Shown: positions 55,759 through 64,000 of the stretch, one piece after another | How positions within the stretch are numbered: position 1 is the first letter of the stretch | Layout: every line of letters begins with the position of its first letter | Source: Bartonella sp. MM73XJBT.G | GTDB lineage: Bacteria; Pseudomonadota; Alphaproteobacteria; Rhizobiales; Rhizobiaceae | Length of the DNA stretch: 64,000 bases | NCBI RefSeq assembly: GCF_028618435.1 | Contig: NZ_JAQISW010000003.1 | Span: 62,001 to 126,000, forward strand | Reading direction: 5' to 3' | Program-made: the position numbers and the translations under genes | The notes under the pieces: generated by a model | Told to the model about the DNA's origin: nothing | Seen by the model: the letters and a program-made list of their open reading frames with translations, nothing else | The model's database searches: none

Positions 55759-56475
55759 CTCTAGCGGATCGTAGCCATTTGATTGTTGACTGTAAACTGT
55801 AGGCACACTCCTATTGTTTTGTAACACCACGACGCGCGAACCAACGGGAACACGATCATAAAGATCAATAATATCTTGATTGAGTAAACGGATACATCCG
55901 CTTGAGATGGCACGCCCTATTGACCAAGATTCATGTGAGCCATGAATACGGAAAAGTGTATCTTTCCCATTTTTGAAAAGATAAAGTGCTCGTGCGCCCA
56001 ATGGATTATCGGGTCCTGGTGGCATTCCTTTCCCCAAATGCCCATAACGTTCTGGCTCTCGAGCCATCATTGCTGCAGTAGGAGCCCAATTTGGCCAGCG
56101 ACGCTTGCGCTGTACAACCCCCTCACCTTCAAATGCTAGACCTTCCTTACCGACCCCAATCCCATAGCGTAAAGCTTTTCCATTTTCACCAATAAGGTAA
56201 AGAAAACATTCTTGCGTATCAATAACCAATGTTCCAGGTGGATAAGATGTATAATAAATCACTTCTTGTCGCCAAAACTTTGGATCAATTGTTGCAAGAT
56301 CAACAGCAGGTAACGGATAAGTTTCATTCGTTACAGGACCGTACAAAGCCTGTATTTCTGGTGGAATGTATCGAGCTTGTTGAAAAGAAGCTGATGACAT
56401 ATCTGATTGATGTGTTGTAGCACATCCAGCTAAAGCTAAAAGTGCTGCAATTAAAAAGGCACAACGAGATAACAC
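55732..56475 (-). CDS. L,D-transpeptidase lipoprotein (YkuD family)
   Basis: 247 residues. The start is GTG; residues 1-17 form a lipoprotein signal with lipobox LAGC (Cys18). The YkuD domain holds TLVIDTQECFLYLI, the His in RIHGSHE and the catalytic Cys motif ISSGCIRLLNQD. Such enzymes make 3-3 peptidoglycan crosslinks or attach outer-membrane proteins or lipoprotein to peptidoglycan. Anchoring in the inner or outer membrane is likely. Confidence 0.93.
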   Translation of the reverse strand: MLSRCAFLIAALLALAGCATTHQSDMSSASFQQARYIPPEIQALYGPVTNETYPLPAVDLATIDPKFWRQEVIYYTSYPPGTLVIDTQECFLYLIGENGKALRYGIGVGKEGLAFEGEGVVQRKRRWPNWAPTAAMMAREPERYGHLGKGMPPGPDNPLGARALYLFKNGKDTLFRIHGSHESWSIGRAISSGCIRLLNQDIIDLYDRVPVGSRVVVLQNNRSVPTVYSQQSNGYDPLESTIQPNDF

Positions 56476-56727
56476 TCTTCTATTTTCTCCGATTAATTAT
56501 TTACGCAGATTTGCGTACCATGAAAAACTTAGCACACTATTAACATTAACTCGAAGTTTTCTTAATTATTAATTTTAAGAAGAACTTTAAAAGGTAAAAA
56601 AAGCAAATTATGCATTGCTGTAGACTTTTTTCCAACTTATCACAATACAAAGACTATAACTCTTCTGAAAATGTGCTATAAAAAACTTTTATCTTGACCA
56701 TAAAATCAATAGAAAAGAAAGATTCTC

Positions 56728-57831
56728 ATGGGCTTTAAATGCGGTATTGTCGGATTACCTAATGTTGGAAAGTCAACTCTTTTTAATGCGCTCACAAAAA
56801 CAGCCACTGCACAGGCGGCCAATTATCCTTTTTGTACCATTGAACCCAACACCGGTGAAGTTGCTGTTCCAGATTTACGAATGGAAAAAATTGCATCAAT
56901 TGCAGGTTCAAAAGAAATTATTCCTACACGCATTAATTTCGTTGATATTGCAGGGCTTGTACGCGGCGCTTCAAAAGGCGAAGGTTTAGGGAATAAATTT
57001 TTAGCCAATATCCGTGAGGTTGATGCCATTATTCACGTTTTACGCTGTTTTCAAGATGATGATATAACCCACGTAGAAGGACGCATTGATCCCCTTTCTG
57101 ATGCCACAACCGTTGAAACTGAACTCATGCTGGCGGATCTAGAAAGTCTTGAGAGACGAATCGTACAAATTCGCAAACGAGCCACTGGAAAAGATAAAGA
57201 AGCTCTCACAATTCTACCCGTTATGGAAAAAGCATTAAATATCTTGCAACAGGGAAGTCCTGTTCGATTATTGCTTAAAGATATCTCTTCCGAAGAACGC
57301 CGCATCCTTGAGAGCTTAAATCTTCTCACTTCTAAACCCGTCCTCTATGTGTGCAATGTAAGTGAAAATGACGCTGTTCATGGAAATAACTTTACACGAA
57401 TGGTCGAAAAAATGGCAGCAGAGCAAAATGCTCAAAGCATTATCATTTCCGCTTCTATCGAAGCTGAAATTACGCAACTTAATGAGACAGAAGCTTTAGA
57501 ATATCTTAATGCTTTAGAGCTCTTTGAACCAAGTCTAAACCGCCTTATTCGTGCTGGCTACTCTTTACTGGATCTTATTACTTATTTCACCTGTGGTCCG
57601 AAGGAAACACGCGCATGGACGATCAAACGTGGTACAAAAGCTCCCCAAGCAGCCGGTGTTATCCATTCAGATTTCGAACGTGGTTTCATTCGCGCTCAAA
57701 CCATCAGCTACGAAGATTATATTACCTTAGGGGGAGAAAACGGTGCAAAAGAAGCAGGCAAAGCCCGTGATGAAGGCAAAGAATATATTGTGCAAGACGG
57801 TGATGTTATGTTATTTAAACATAACACTTAA
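56728..57831 (+). CDS. ychF: Redox-regulated ATPase/GTPase YchF
   Basis: 367 residues. P-loop GLPNVGKSTLFNAL, DIAGLVRGASKGEGLGN, a helical hairpin domain (about 130-200) and the C-terminal TGS domain (FTCGPKETRAWTIKRGTKAP, then EDYITLGG). YchF (OLA1) binds the ribosome and hydrolyses ATP; it affects stress responses and translation starts at non-AUG codons. Monocistronic here. Confidence 0.96.
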   Translation: MGFKCGIVGLPNVGKSTLFNALTKTATAQAANYPFCTIEPNTGEVAVPDLRMEKIASIAGSKEIIPTRINFVDIAGLVRGASKGEGLGNKFLANIREVDAIIHVLRCFQDDDITHVEGRIDPLSDATTVETELMLADLESLERRIVQIRKRATGKDKEALTILPVMEKALNILQQGSPVRLLLKDISSEERRILESLNLLTSKPVLYVCNVSENDAVHGNNFTRMVEKMAAEQNAQSIIISASIEAEITQLNETEALEYLNALELFEPSLNRLIRAGYSLLDLITYFTCGPKETRAWTIKRGTKAPQAAGVIHSDFERGFIRAQTISYEDYITLGGENGAKEAGKARDEGKEYIVQDGDVMLFKHNT

Positions 57832-58180
57832 ATAGTCGTCCTCTCTTAATGTTTTCTGCCTTTTAAGCAAATAAAGAATGGGGATAGGATTTACAGATAT
57901 CCCTTCTATAAAATTTTAAGGATTAATATTCTGTTTGAAGTATTTTTAAGATGCACAAAACGTATAGAGTATTTTTCTTTCAAAAAAAATTGAAACTGTT
58001 TGTTCCTTTAGCTTATCAAAATCATTAAGATCTAATCTCAATTTTCCTTTGAGTTCTTAAAAAACAAAAAGAGCTTCTTGCCTAAAGTTTTTACATTTCT
58101 CAAACGCTCTGTATAAAAAAACAGTGCCATCACATGTTATGACAGCAACTGTTCTAATTGTAGACAATGGAAACACGAAA
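57832..58180. other. Intergenic region between convergent ychF and PRC-barrel gene
   Basis: No gene. GGGATA (57881-57886) and TATCCC (57898-57903) could form a short hairpin after ychF; no strong terminator is seen. Confidence 0.4.
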
Positions 58181-58621
58181 TTAGCGTGCCCAATGCCCTT
58201 CATATTTAAATGTTGGAGCGTCTTTTAAAGAATCCTTTGTGGCATTTGTAATAAGTTTCCACTTACCATAATCATTTGTCATCTGGATTGTTTCTGGAGA
58301 AACGATTACATAACTCTCCCCTATGCCAAGAAAACCGCCAACAGCAATCACAAACCCCGCAATATTATTTTCACGTAAAATAATATCTTTTACTTCACCA
58401 ATATTGTCATCTTCTATATTATAGACATTGGCGCCTATAAGACTGGAAGCAACAAAATCTGTTGCTAAAGGTGTTACATAGCGCACAGACTTATCGATCC
58501 CCACCTGTACAATACCCGTTGCAGAAATTATTTCAGGTTTAGAGGGCACTTCAAAAGACTGAGCATAAGTACTAGAAACCATCAAAATTGACATAAGAAT
58601 AGTACATACAATTTTCTTCAT
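58181..58621 (-). CDS. Exported PRC-barrel domain protein
   Basis: 146 residues. A signal peptide (1-20, ending STYA) precedes a single PRC-barrel domain (about 60-128: VASSLIGANVYNIEDDNIGE, VKDIILRENNIAGFVIAVGG, GIGESYVIV). PRC barrels are found in photosystem H subunits and RimM and mediate protein contacts. Periplasmic PRC proteins are common in Rhizobiales; the function is unknown. It lies 137 bases downstream of petC on the same strand. Confidence 0.85.
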   Translation of the reverse strand: MKKIVCTILMSILMVSSTYAQSFEVPSKPEIISATGIVQVGIDKSVRYVTPLATDFVASSLIGANVYNIEDDNIGEVKDIILRENNIAGFVIAVGGFLGIGESYVIVSPETIQMTNDYGKWKLITNATKDSLKDAPTFKYEGHWAR

Positions 58622-58758
58622 TTTAACATCTCCATTTTTACTTTGCTTTTACTTTATAAAAACTCAATGCATCATAATCAGAATTGTTCCCTACACTCTT
58701 TATACTCTTTCAAGACCAGTCTCATAATTTTTTTCTTCTAGTCTTTTGCCTTCTCCTT

Positions 58759-59616
58759 TCATTTTTCTTCTAAACTATGCCAGATATAGGCTTTTAAAAT
58801 ATAAACAAGCCCTGCAAAAATGATCAAAAATAATATAACACGAAAACCGGTTTTTTTACGAATTTCCATATGAGGATCAGCAGCCCACATTAAAAATGCA
58901 GAAACATCGCGTGCATAATGTTCAACAGTTTCTGGAGTTCCATCTTCATAAGACACAACACCATCACTCAAGGGAGGCGCCATAGCTAAAGAATTACCAG
59001 CAATAAAATAAGGATTATACCAAAAACCATCAACGATTTTTGTATTTTCTGGAGCTTCCTGATATCCCGTTAAAAGGGCTGTAATATAATCTGGACCAGC
59101 AGTATTATAATGAGTAAGCACCTCAGAAATAACAGCAGGAAATGGCAAAGATACGGCGCGTGCACGTGCTATTAATGATAAATCTGGAGGAGAAGTGCCA
59201 TTTAAAATAAATCTTGCTTCTTCTTCATTCGCAAAAGGAGAAGGAAAATAATCTGTTGAGACCCCAGCGCGCTTAAAAAACTTTCCTTCTCGATTAGGAC
59301 CATCGCGCACTTCATATTGCCCTGCAAAAGCTTTAATCTGTTCTTGATCATAGCCTAGAGCTTTTAGATCACGAAAAGCCACATATCTTAACCCGTGGCA
59401 GCTAGAACAAACCTGTTTATAAACCTTTAATCCACGTCGCAACTGTGCTTTATCATAAACGCCAAATGGCCCTGAAAAACTCCATTCCTGTTTTTTAGGA
59501 GAATGTAAGGGGAAAGAAACAAATTCCTCCTCTTTATCAGAAACAGTACCAGCAAAACTGTGAAAAGGAAAGCCTATTACTGCTATAATCATCAATCTGA
59601 TAAAAGCTTTTACCAT
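58759..59616 (-). CDS. petC: Cytochrome c1 of the bc1 complex
   Basis: 285 residues. Signal peptide (about 1-22), haem site CSSCH (Cys70, Cys73, His74), the Met ligand in NSLAMAPPLSDG, and a C-terminal membrane anchor (about 258-278, VILFLIIFAGLVYIL). It takes electrons from the Rieske protein to soluble or membrane cytochrome c. The ATG overlaps the end of petB by 7 bases. This is a stand-alone c1, unlike the fused cytochrome b/c1 of Bradyrhizobium. Confidence 0.96.
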   Translation of the reverse strand: MVKAFIRLMIIAVIGFPFHSFAGTVSDKEEEFVSFPLHSPKKQEWSFSGPFGVYDKAQLRRGLKVYKQVCSSCHGLRYVAFRDLKALGYDQEQIKAFAGQYEVRDGPNREGKFFKRAGVSTDYFPSPFANEEEARFILNGTSPPDLSLIARARAVSLPFPAVISEVLTHYNTAGPDYITALLTGYQEAPENTKIVDGFWYNPYFIAGNSLAMAPPLSDGVVSYEDGTPETVEHYARDVSAFLMWAADPHMEIRKKTGFRVILFLIIFAGLVYILKAYIWHSLEEK

Positions 59617-60866
59617 AGTTTATTTTTTTTCTTTTTCATATCTTCAGTAATGGAAGAAGGAAGAGGACGCCCTTTTTCAAAAAGAGGGAGGAGTGGCAAA
59701 ATAATCAGAAAGAATATAAAATAATAAGCGGTAGCCAATTGCGTCCATAAAAGAATGCTATCATTGATTTCCCTTGAACCTAGATAGCCAAGAAATACAA
59801 CATCAGCAATAAATGCCCAAAAGAAAATTTTATAAACAGGTCGATATCTTGCGGAGCATATTGGAGAGCGATCTAACCATGGAACACAAATCAACACAAA
59901 AACCGAACCGGCTAAGAGAATAACCCCCAAAAAAGTTGATGAAAGAGCACCAATATTAAAAGTTATGGCACGCAGTATAGCATAAAAAGGCAAAAAATAC
60001 CACTCCGGCACCACACGAAGAGGCGCCTTTAAAGGATCAGCAACGTCATAATTTTCAGCCTGTCCCATATAATCAGGCATATAAAACAAAAACCAAGCAA
60101 AAAATACGAGAAAAACAGTAATGGCAAAAATATCTTTGATAAGCGCATAGGGTGTAAAAGGAACAGTTTCCTCATCTGATTGTATTGTAAGACCCGTTGG
60201 GTTACCCTGCCCAACTTGGTGGATTGCAAAAATATGAATCCCCACGAAAAAAAGCAAAGCAAATGACAAAAGATAATGGAGCACATAAAAACGATTCAAT
60301 GTTGGTTGTCCAACACTATAACCACCAAGAAGCGTCTCATGCAACCACGTTCCTACCAAAGGAATGGCTTTGAAAAAGCCAGCAACCACTGAAGCAGCAG
60401 AAACAGACATCATCCCCCAAACCAGAACATAACCAAAAAATGCTATTGCCATCATAGTGATATAGATAAACATGCCTGTAACCCAAACCATTTCGCGCAT
60501 ATTTTTATAAGAACCATAATAAAGCCCACGTGCTACATGGATATAAACAGCAATAAAAAAGAACGACGATCCCACACTATGCCATGGACGAAAAAGCCAA
60601 CCAAACTGCCCTTCCCGCCTAAAGCGTTCACCCGTTTCAAAAGCCAAATGAACATCTGGTACATAATGCATCGATAATACAAGCCCCGTCAAAAGCTGTG
60701 ATAAAAGCATAACGGTCAAAATACCGCCGAATGTATAAAAATAATTAAGATTACGCGGTACAGGAAAAATAACAAATGCATTGTAAAAAAAGCGAGGGAA
60801 AGGCAAACGTTTATCAAACCAACGAGCAAGAGCAGTTTTAGGAAAATAGGGAGGAAATTTTGCCAT
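59610..60866 (-). CDS. petB: Cytochrome b of the bc1 complex
   Basis: 418 residues with eight membrane helices. Haem ligands lie in HSVGSSFFFIAVYIHVARG and HYLLSFALLFFVGIHIFAIH; the quinol-oxidation site motif PEWY is in VVPEWYFLPFYAILRA. The ATG at 60866 comes 4 bases after the petA stop with AGGATA before it; a GTG at 60869 is less likely. It catalyses quinol oxidation and proton translocation with PetA and PetC. Confidence 0.96.
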   Translation of the reverse strand: MAKFPPYFPKTALARWFDKRLPFPRFFYNAFVIFPVPRNLNYFYTFGGILTVMLLSQLLTGLVLSMHYVPDVHLAFETGERFRREGQFGWLFRPWHSVGSSFFFIAVYIHVARGLYYGSYKNMREMVWVTGMFIYITMMAIAFFGYVLVWGMMSVSAASVVAGFFKAIPLVGTWLHETLLGGYSVGQPTLNRFYVLHYLLSFALLFFVGIHIFAIHQVGQGNPTGLTIQSDEETVPFTPYALIKDIFAITVFLVFFAWFLFYMPDYMGQAENYDVADPLKAPLRVVPEWYFLPFYAILRAITFNIGALSSTFLGVILLAGSVFVLICVPWLDRSPICSARYRPVYKIFFWAFIADVVFLGYLGSREINDSILLWTQLATAYYFIFFLIILPLLPLFEKGRPLPSSITEDMKKKKNKLW

Positions 60867-60870
60867 CACT

Positions 60871-61419
60871 TTATCCTATTTTCAGTAAAGTATCAGAAAG
60901 AAATCGATAAGGTGGGATAGCAAGATTATAGTTAGCAGGGCCTGATCGCACTCTTCCAGCTGTATCATAAATAGACCCATGACATGGACATAACCATCCA
61001 CCAAATCGTCCCGATTGGCCAAGTGTTACACAACCAAGATGTGTACAAAGATTAATAAGAATAAGCCAATTCTCACGCCCTTTACCTGCTGAACGTGCAA
61101 AATCTGTCGCTTCTTCTTCGCCTTCAAGATTAGGATTGCGGGCTTGACGATCTCTTAGAAGGCTCAATTTGGTAGCACGCGCTTCAGCAATTTCTTTTGC
61201 AGTGCGGTTACGAATAACAACAGGTTGCCCACGCCATTTCACCGTTACCGACATGCCCTCTTCAATACCAGAAAGGTCAACCTCAACAGAAGAAGATGCC
61301 AAAACAGCCTCATCTGGACGCAATTGACGAACAAAAGGCCACGCAACAATCCCCATTCCAACTGCTCCTGCAACAGCTGTTACCAAAAAGAGAAAATCCC
61401 GCCTCGTCTGCTCACCCAT
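60871..61419 (-). CDS. petA: Rieske iron-sulfur protein of the bc1 complex
   Basis: 182 residues. N-terminal Tat-type start (TRRDFLFLVTAVAGAVG) serving as membrane anchor, and the 2Fe-2S site with CTHLGC (Cys125, His127) and CPCHGS (Cys144, His147), followed by GPANYNLAIPPY. It leads the petABC operon (minus strand), which carries quinol electrons to cytochrome c. Confidence 0.97.
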   Translation of the reverse strand: MGEQTRRDFLFLVTAVAGAVGMGIVAWPFVRQLRPDEAVLASSSVEVDLSGIEEGMSVTVKWRGQPVVIRNRTAKEIAEARATKLSLLRDRQARNPNLEGEEEATDFARSAGKGRENWLILINLCTHLGCVTLGQSGRFGGWLCPCHGSIYDTAGRVRSGPANYNLAIPPYRFLSDTLLKIG

Positions 61420-61873
61420 TGCCTTAACTTCAAAGAGACACGTTGCTACAACATCTTTTTACCATACCCTCTCCCATTGCACAATGCTTGGATTAATCAC
61501 CATTGCCTTAACCCATAAAAATACCTCTGAAAAAACTTCTACTCTTTGTATAACTAATACAAAACCTAATTTAATGATAATTAATCATTCTACAAAGGAA
61601 TAAGAAAACTAAATACCCTAGGTTTATTTCAAATCTCTGTTTCTATTCAATCAATCAAAATCTTTCCCTTACCTGATAAAACCCAAGACCCTTAAGGGAA
61701 TCCCGAATCATTAGACTCCCTTTTATCTTAAACTAATCTTTGGCCGTCACTTTTTTCCTGAAACTTAAAGTACATAAAAACTAAATACAAAAATCATATA
61801 TTTCTTGACCATATTTTTTGAATAACTTACGGCACTTCTTTACAAAGTTGAAAAAAATCATATTACAGAGAAC
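61420..61873. other. Intergenic region between divergent petA and trmL
   Basis: Must hold promoters for both. CCCTTACCTGATAAAAC and the stretch CCTTAAGGGAATCCC near 61670-61710 contain a small palindrome (CCCTTAAGGG). No gene visible. Confidence 0.4.
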
Positions 61874-62350
61874 ATGACACTTCATATAGCTCTTTTCCAA
61901 CCTGATATTGCTGGTAATACCGGAACGATTTTACGTCTTAGTGCTTGTTTTGGTTTACATGTGCATATTATTGAACCCGCAGGCTTTAACCTATCGGATC
62001 GTAATCTCAAACGCGCAGGATTGGATTATCTCGAATATGCGTCCTTAGAACGACACATTGATTGGCAACATTTTTTAAGCTCTATGAAACACTTTAACCG
62101 CCGTCTTTTGCTTTTAAGTACAAAAGCAAAAAAATGCTATACGCAGATAGATTATCAAAAAAATGATGTTTTACTTTTTGGTCGTGAATCAGCTGGCGTC
62201 CCCGATTATGTTCATGAATCTACTGATTACACATTGAAAATTCCTATGAAACCACAGGCTCGCTCTCTCAATATTGCCATGAGCGTAGCCATAACAGTAG
62301 GGGAAGCATTGCGCCAAATTGGTTATCATGAAGGAAACTGTGATCTATAA
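61874..62350 (+). CDS. trmL: tRNA (cytidine/uridine-2'-O-)-methyltransferase TrmL
   Basis: 158 residues, a minimal SPOUT methyltransferase: FQPDIAGNTGTILRLSACFG, LLFGRESAGVP and IPMKPQARSLNIAMSVAI. TrmL methylates the wobble nucleotide 34 of tRNA-Leu isoacceptors. It is divergent from petABC, an arrangement common in Rhizobiales. Confidence 0.94.
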   Translation: MTLHIALFQPDIAGNTGTILRLSACFGLHVHIIEPAGFNLSDRNLKRAGLDYLEYASLERHIDWQHFLSSMKHFNRRLLLLSTKAKKCYTQIDYQKNDVLLFGRESAGVPDYVHESTDYTLKIPMKPQARSLNIAMSVAITVGEALRQIGYHEGNCDL

Positions 62351-62746
62351 AAATACATAAACTCCGATTTTCAAATAAATAGAAAAAACCATTTTTCAGG
62401 AATTTTACAAATCTTAAAAGCGCATACTTTTCAACGATACTTCTGGAATAAAGCCTCTAAAAGCTCATAAACTATCCTATAAATATAGTTAAAGCATGTA
62501 ACACCTACCATTATAAAATAAATATTTCTTAGTGCCCATTACCTCCATTTCATATCACTACTTGTGAATGATTAAATACCTTTTATATAAAAATGCATTA
62601 ACATCCTCCTCTTTATGTTCATAAAAAATACAAACCGTTATCATTATTCTCTTTAATCTGTTCTTATTTCATATGAATAATGATAACCTATCGTAAATGA
62701 TATTTAAACTTAAAAAGTAAAAACAACTATACGTTTATACCCCATA
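62351..62746. other. Intergenic region between convergent trmL and cca
   Basis: AT-rich, no gene; contains the perfect inverted repeat at 62637-62687. Confidence 0.5.
62637..62687. repeat. Perfect 13-base inverted repeat, iron-box-like arms
   Basis: GTTATCATTATTC (62637-62649) and GAATAATGATAAC (62675-62687), 25 bases apart. Each arm resembles half of a classical Fur box (GATAATGAT). Lying between convergent 3' ends, it may instead be a terminator-like hairpin. Confidence 0.55.
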
Positions 62747-64000
62747 TTATAAATCAATTTTTTCTAATAAAGCATGACGATCCATTAAAAATCCATTTTC
62801 AATCCATATCATTTCTAGTTCTTTAAGCTTTTGTCCTAAAAGGATACCTTTTGAAAAACCTTTTTTTATTAAATCGTTACCATTAATGGGAAAAGTTGGA
62901 ATCTGCCATTTTTGAACAAGCTGATAAAGTTTGATATAATTTTCTTTTTTTTGCAAAGCCTCGCTTTTTTCTGGAGTATCTACATGTGATGCAGCAATAG
63001 ACAAGGATAATTGATCTAAAACCGGTTGTCGCCCATGAAAATAAATCAGTTTTTGCACAAAATGAGCAGAACAGTTTTGGCTTATTATTTCTAACTCTGC
63101 CCATTCTTTTAACCGTGTTGTTTCCTTATGGGATAAACGCAAACGCTTTGCCATTTCATGAAGACGCACAGGATCAGGAGGGAGAAGACTTTCTAGCCGT
63201 AACAAGGGATCAATTTTCCAACCAAGAGCCTGTTCTGTTTTCACCAATGCGTGGATTGCATCAATGCCCCATTTTTCTGTTTCAGGAAAAATGAGTGACA
63301 AAATTCTGCTTTGACGCATCCACAAAAGAGCACGTGTTGGGTCAGAAGCTAAAAGAAGCTTTTTTATTTCCGCCCAAATACGCTCAGAAGAAAGTTTTTC
63401 TAAACCGTTTTTTAAACGAACACATGCCCTCAAGCCTTCCACATCAGGTCGCCCCGCTCCATACCATGCAAAAAAGCGAAAAAAACGTAAAATACGCAAA
63501 TAATCTTCGCTAATACGATTTTCTGCAACACCGATAAAACGAACTGTTCGGTTCGCAATATCGCTCAAACCTCCTACATCATCATAAAGGTTGCCAGCCG
63601 CATCACAATAAAGGGCATTAATGGTAAAATCCCGCCGTTCGGCATCTTTTTTCCAATCACGACCAAATACCACTTTTGCATGACGACCATCTGTTTCAAT
63701 ATCACTGCGAAGCGTTGTGACCTCATAAGAACATGAATGCGCAACCACTGTTATTGTACCAAACGCAACCCCTGTAGGAATAGCTTTAAATCCTGCTTTT
63801 TCTACACGTGCGATAATCTGTTGCGGTAAGCAGGTTGTCGCAATATCAATATCACTAATAGGCTGCCTTAATAGTTGATTGCGCACCGCTCCTCCCACGA
63901 TACGCGCCTCTTCCCCCTCTAAAGATAAAATACGAAGAAGTGTTTGAATATCACTTTGTTGTAACCATGCAACCTGTTTGAAGTTCTGCCTTATATTCAC
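62747..64000 (-). CDS. cca: CCA-adding tRNA nucleotidyltransferase, N-terminus at window edge
   Basis: 417 residues are visible, with the frame open to the last base; the first codon seen is GTG, so the true start may be here or just outside. The nucleotidyltransferase head has GGAVRNQLLRQPISDIDIATT (metal Asp pair), RRDFTINALYCD and the neck motif EDYLRILRFFRF. A helical C-terminal body follows. It adds or repairs the 3' CCA of tRNAs; some bacterial relatives do only part of the job, which cannot be told from this sequence. Confidence 0.92.
   Translation of the reverse strand: MNIRQNFKQVAWLQQSDIQTLLRILSLEGEEARIVGGAVRNQLLRQPISDIDIATTCLPQQIIARVEKAGFKAIPTGVAFGTITVVAHSCSYEVTTLRSDIETDGRHAKVVFGRDWKKDAERRDFTINALYCDAAGNLYDDVGGLSDIANRTVRFIGVAENRISEDYLRILRFFRFFAWYGAGRPDVEGLRACVRLKNGLEKLSSERIWAEIKKLLLASDPTRALLWMRQSRILSLIFPETEKWGIDAIHALVKTEQALGWKIDPLLRLESLLPPDPVRLHEMAKRLRLSHKETTRLKEWAELEIISQNCSAHFVQKLIYFHGRQPVLDQLSLSIAASHVDTPEKSEALQKKENYIKLYQLVQKWQIPTFPINGNDLIKKGFSKGILLGQKLKELEMIWIENGFLMDRHALLEKIDL

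Overview
The window looks like chromosomal DNA of a Bartonella species (Alphaproteobacteria, Hyphomicrobiales). The evidence is AT-rich DNA with long, gene-poor intergenic stretches, a complete haem-uptake locus of the Bartonella type (tonB, hutA, hemS, hutB, hutC, hmuV), the rhizobial thiamin order thiC-thiO-thiS-thiG-thiE-thiD, and many proteins of typical rhizobial form (LsrB/VtlR-type LysR regulator, PleC-like kinase, LpcC-like glycosyltransferase, BA14K protein, petABC next to trmL). Species assignment is inference from gene content; no database search was possible.

Layout. 1-990: 3' end of a soluble lytic transglycosylase. 2004-9387: tonB facing away from hutA-hemS-hutB-hutC-hmuV, which together move haem across both membranes and release or traffic it inside. 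9754-10728: an orphan phage tail-collar (tail fibre) gene. 12092-17190: tightly overlapping thiamin operon. 17500-24174: uracil-DNA glycosylase, aminopeptidase N, PleC-like kinase, and a convergent O6-methylguanine methyltransferase. 24884-30360: carB, a cold-shock gene, an aspartate aminotransferase. 30361-32931: 2.6 kb without an intact gene, holding a likely small RNA and decayed repeats. 32932-36550: lsrB/vtlR-trxB and, facing away, trkH. 37682-42450: LPS glycosyltransferase-greA, an SH3 protein, uvrB. 43136-48254: BA14K-type exported protein, metallo-hydrolase, two-component pair, YbjN-like protein, UbiK-like protein. 48255-56475: lgt-midA-pgeF, prs, a HerA-like ATPase, rplY-pth, an L,D-transpeptidase. 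56728-64000: ychF, a PRC-barrel protein, the cytochrome bc1 operon petABC, trmL and the CCA-adding enzyme.

The coding part is mostly conserved housekeeping. The less ordinary material is between genes: (1) a roughly 120-nt minus-strand transcript candidate at 31893-32011 with its own promoter, a CCUCCCA anti-Shine-Dalgarno motif and a strong terminator, lying downstream of the lsrB/vtlR-type regulator and resembling the AbcR type of riboregulator; (2) a family of small reading frames on the minus strand, one intact (57 codons, 24338-24511) and two decayed (near 31.6 kb and 1.3 kb), sharing an upstream block; (3) another decayed repeat family at about 1.8, 32.5 and 37.0 kb, again all in one orientation. 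Others are a probable ATT start for trkH, a haem receptor lacking the usual FRAP-NPDL histidine, and a thiC without a recognisable TPP riboswitch.
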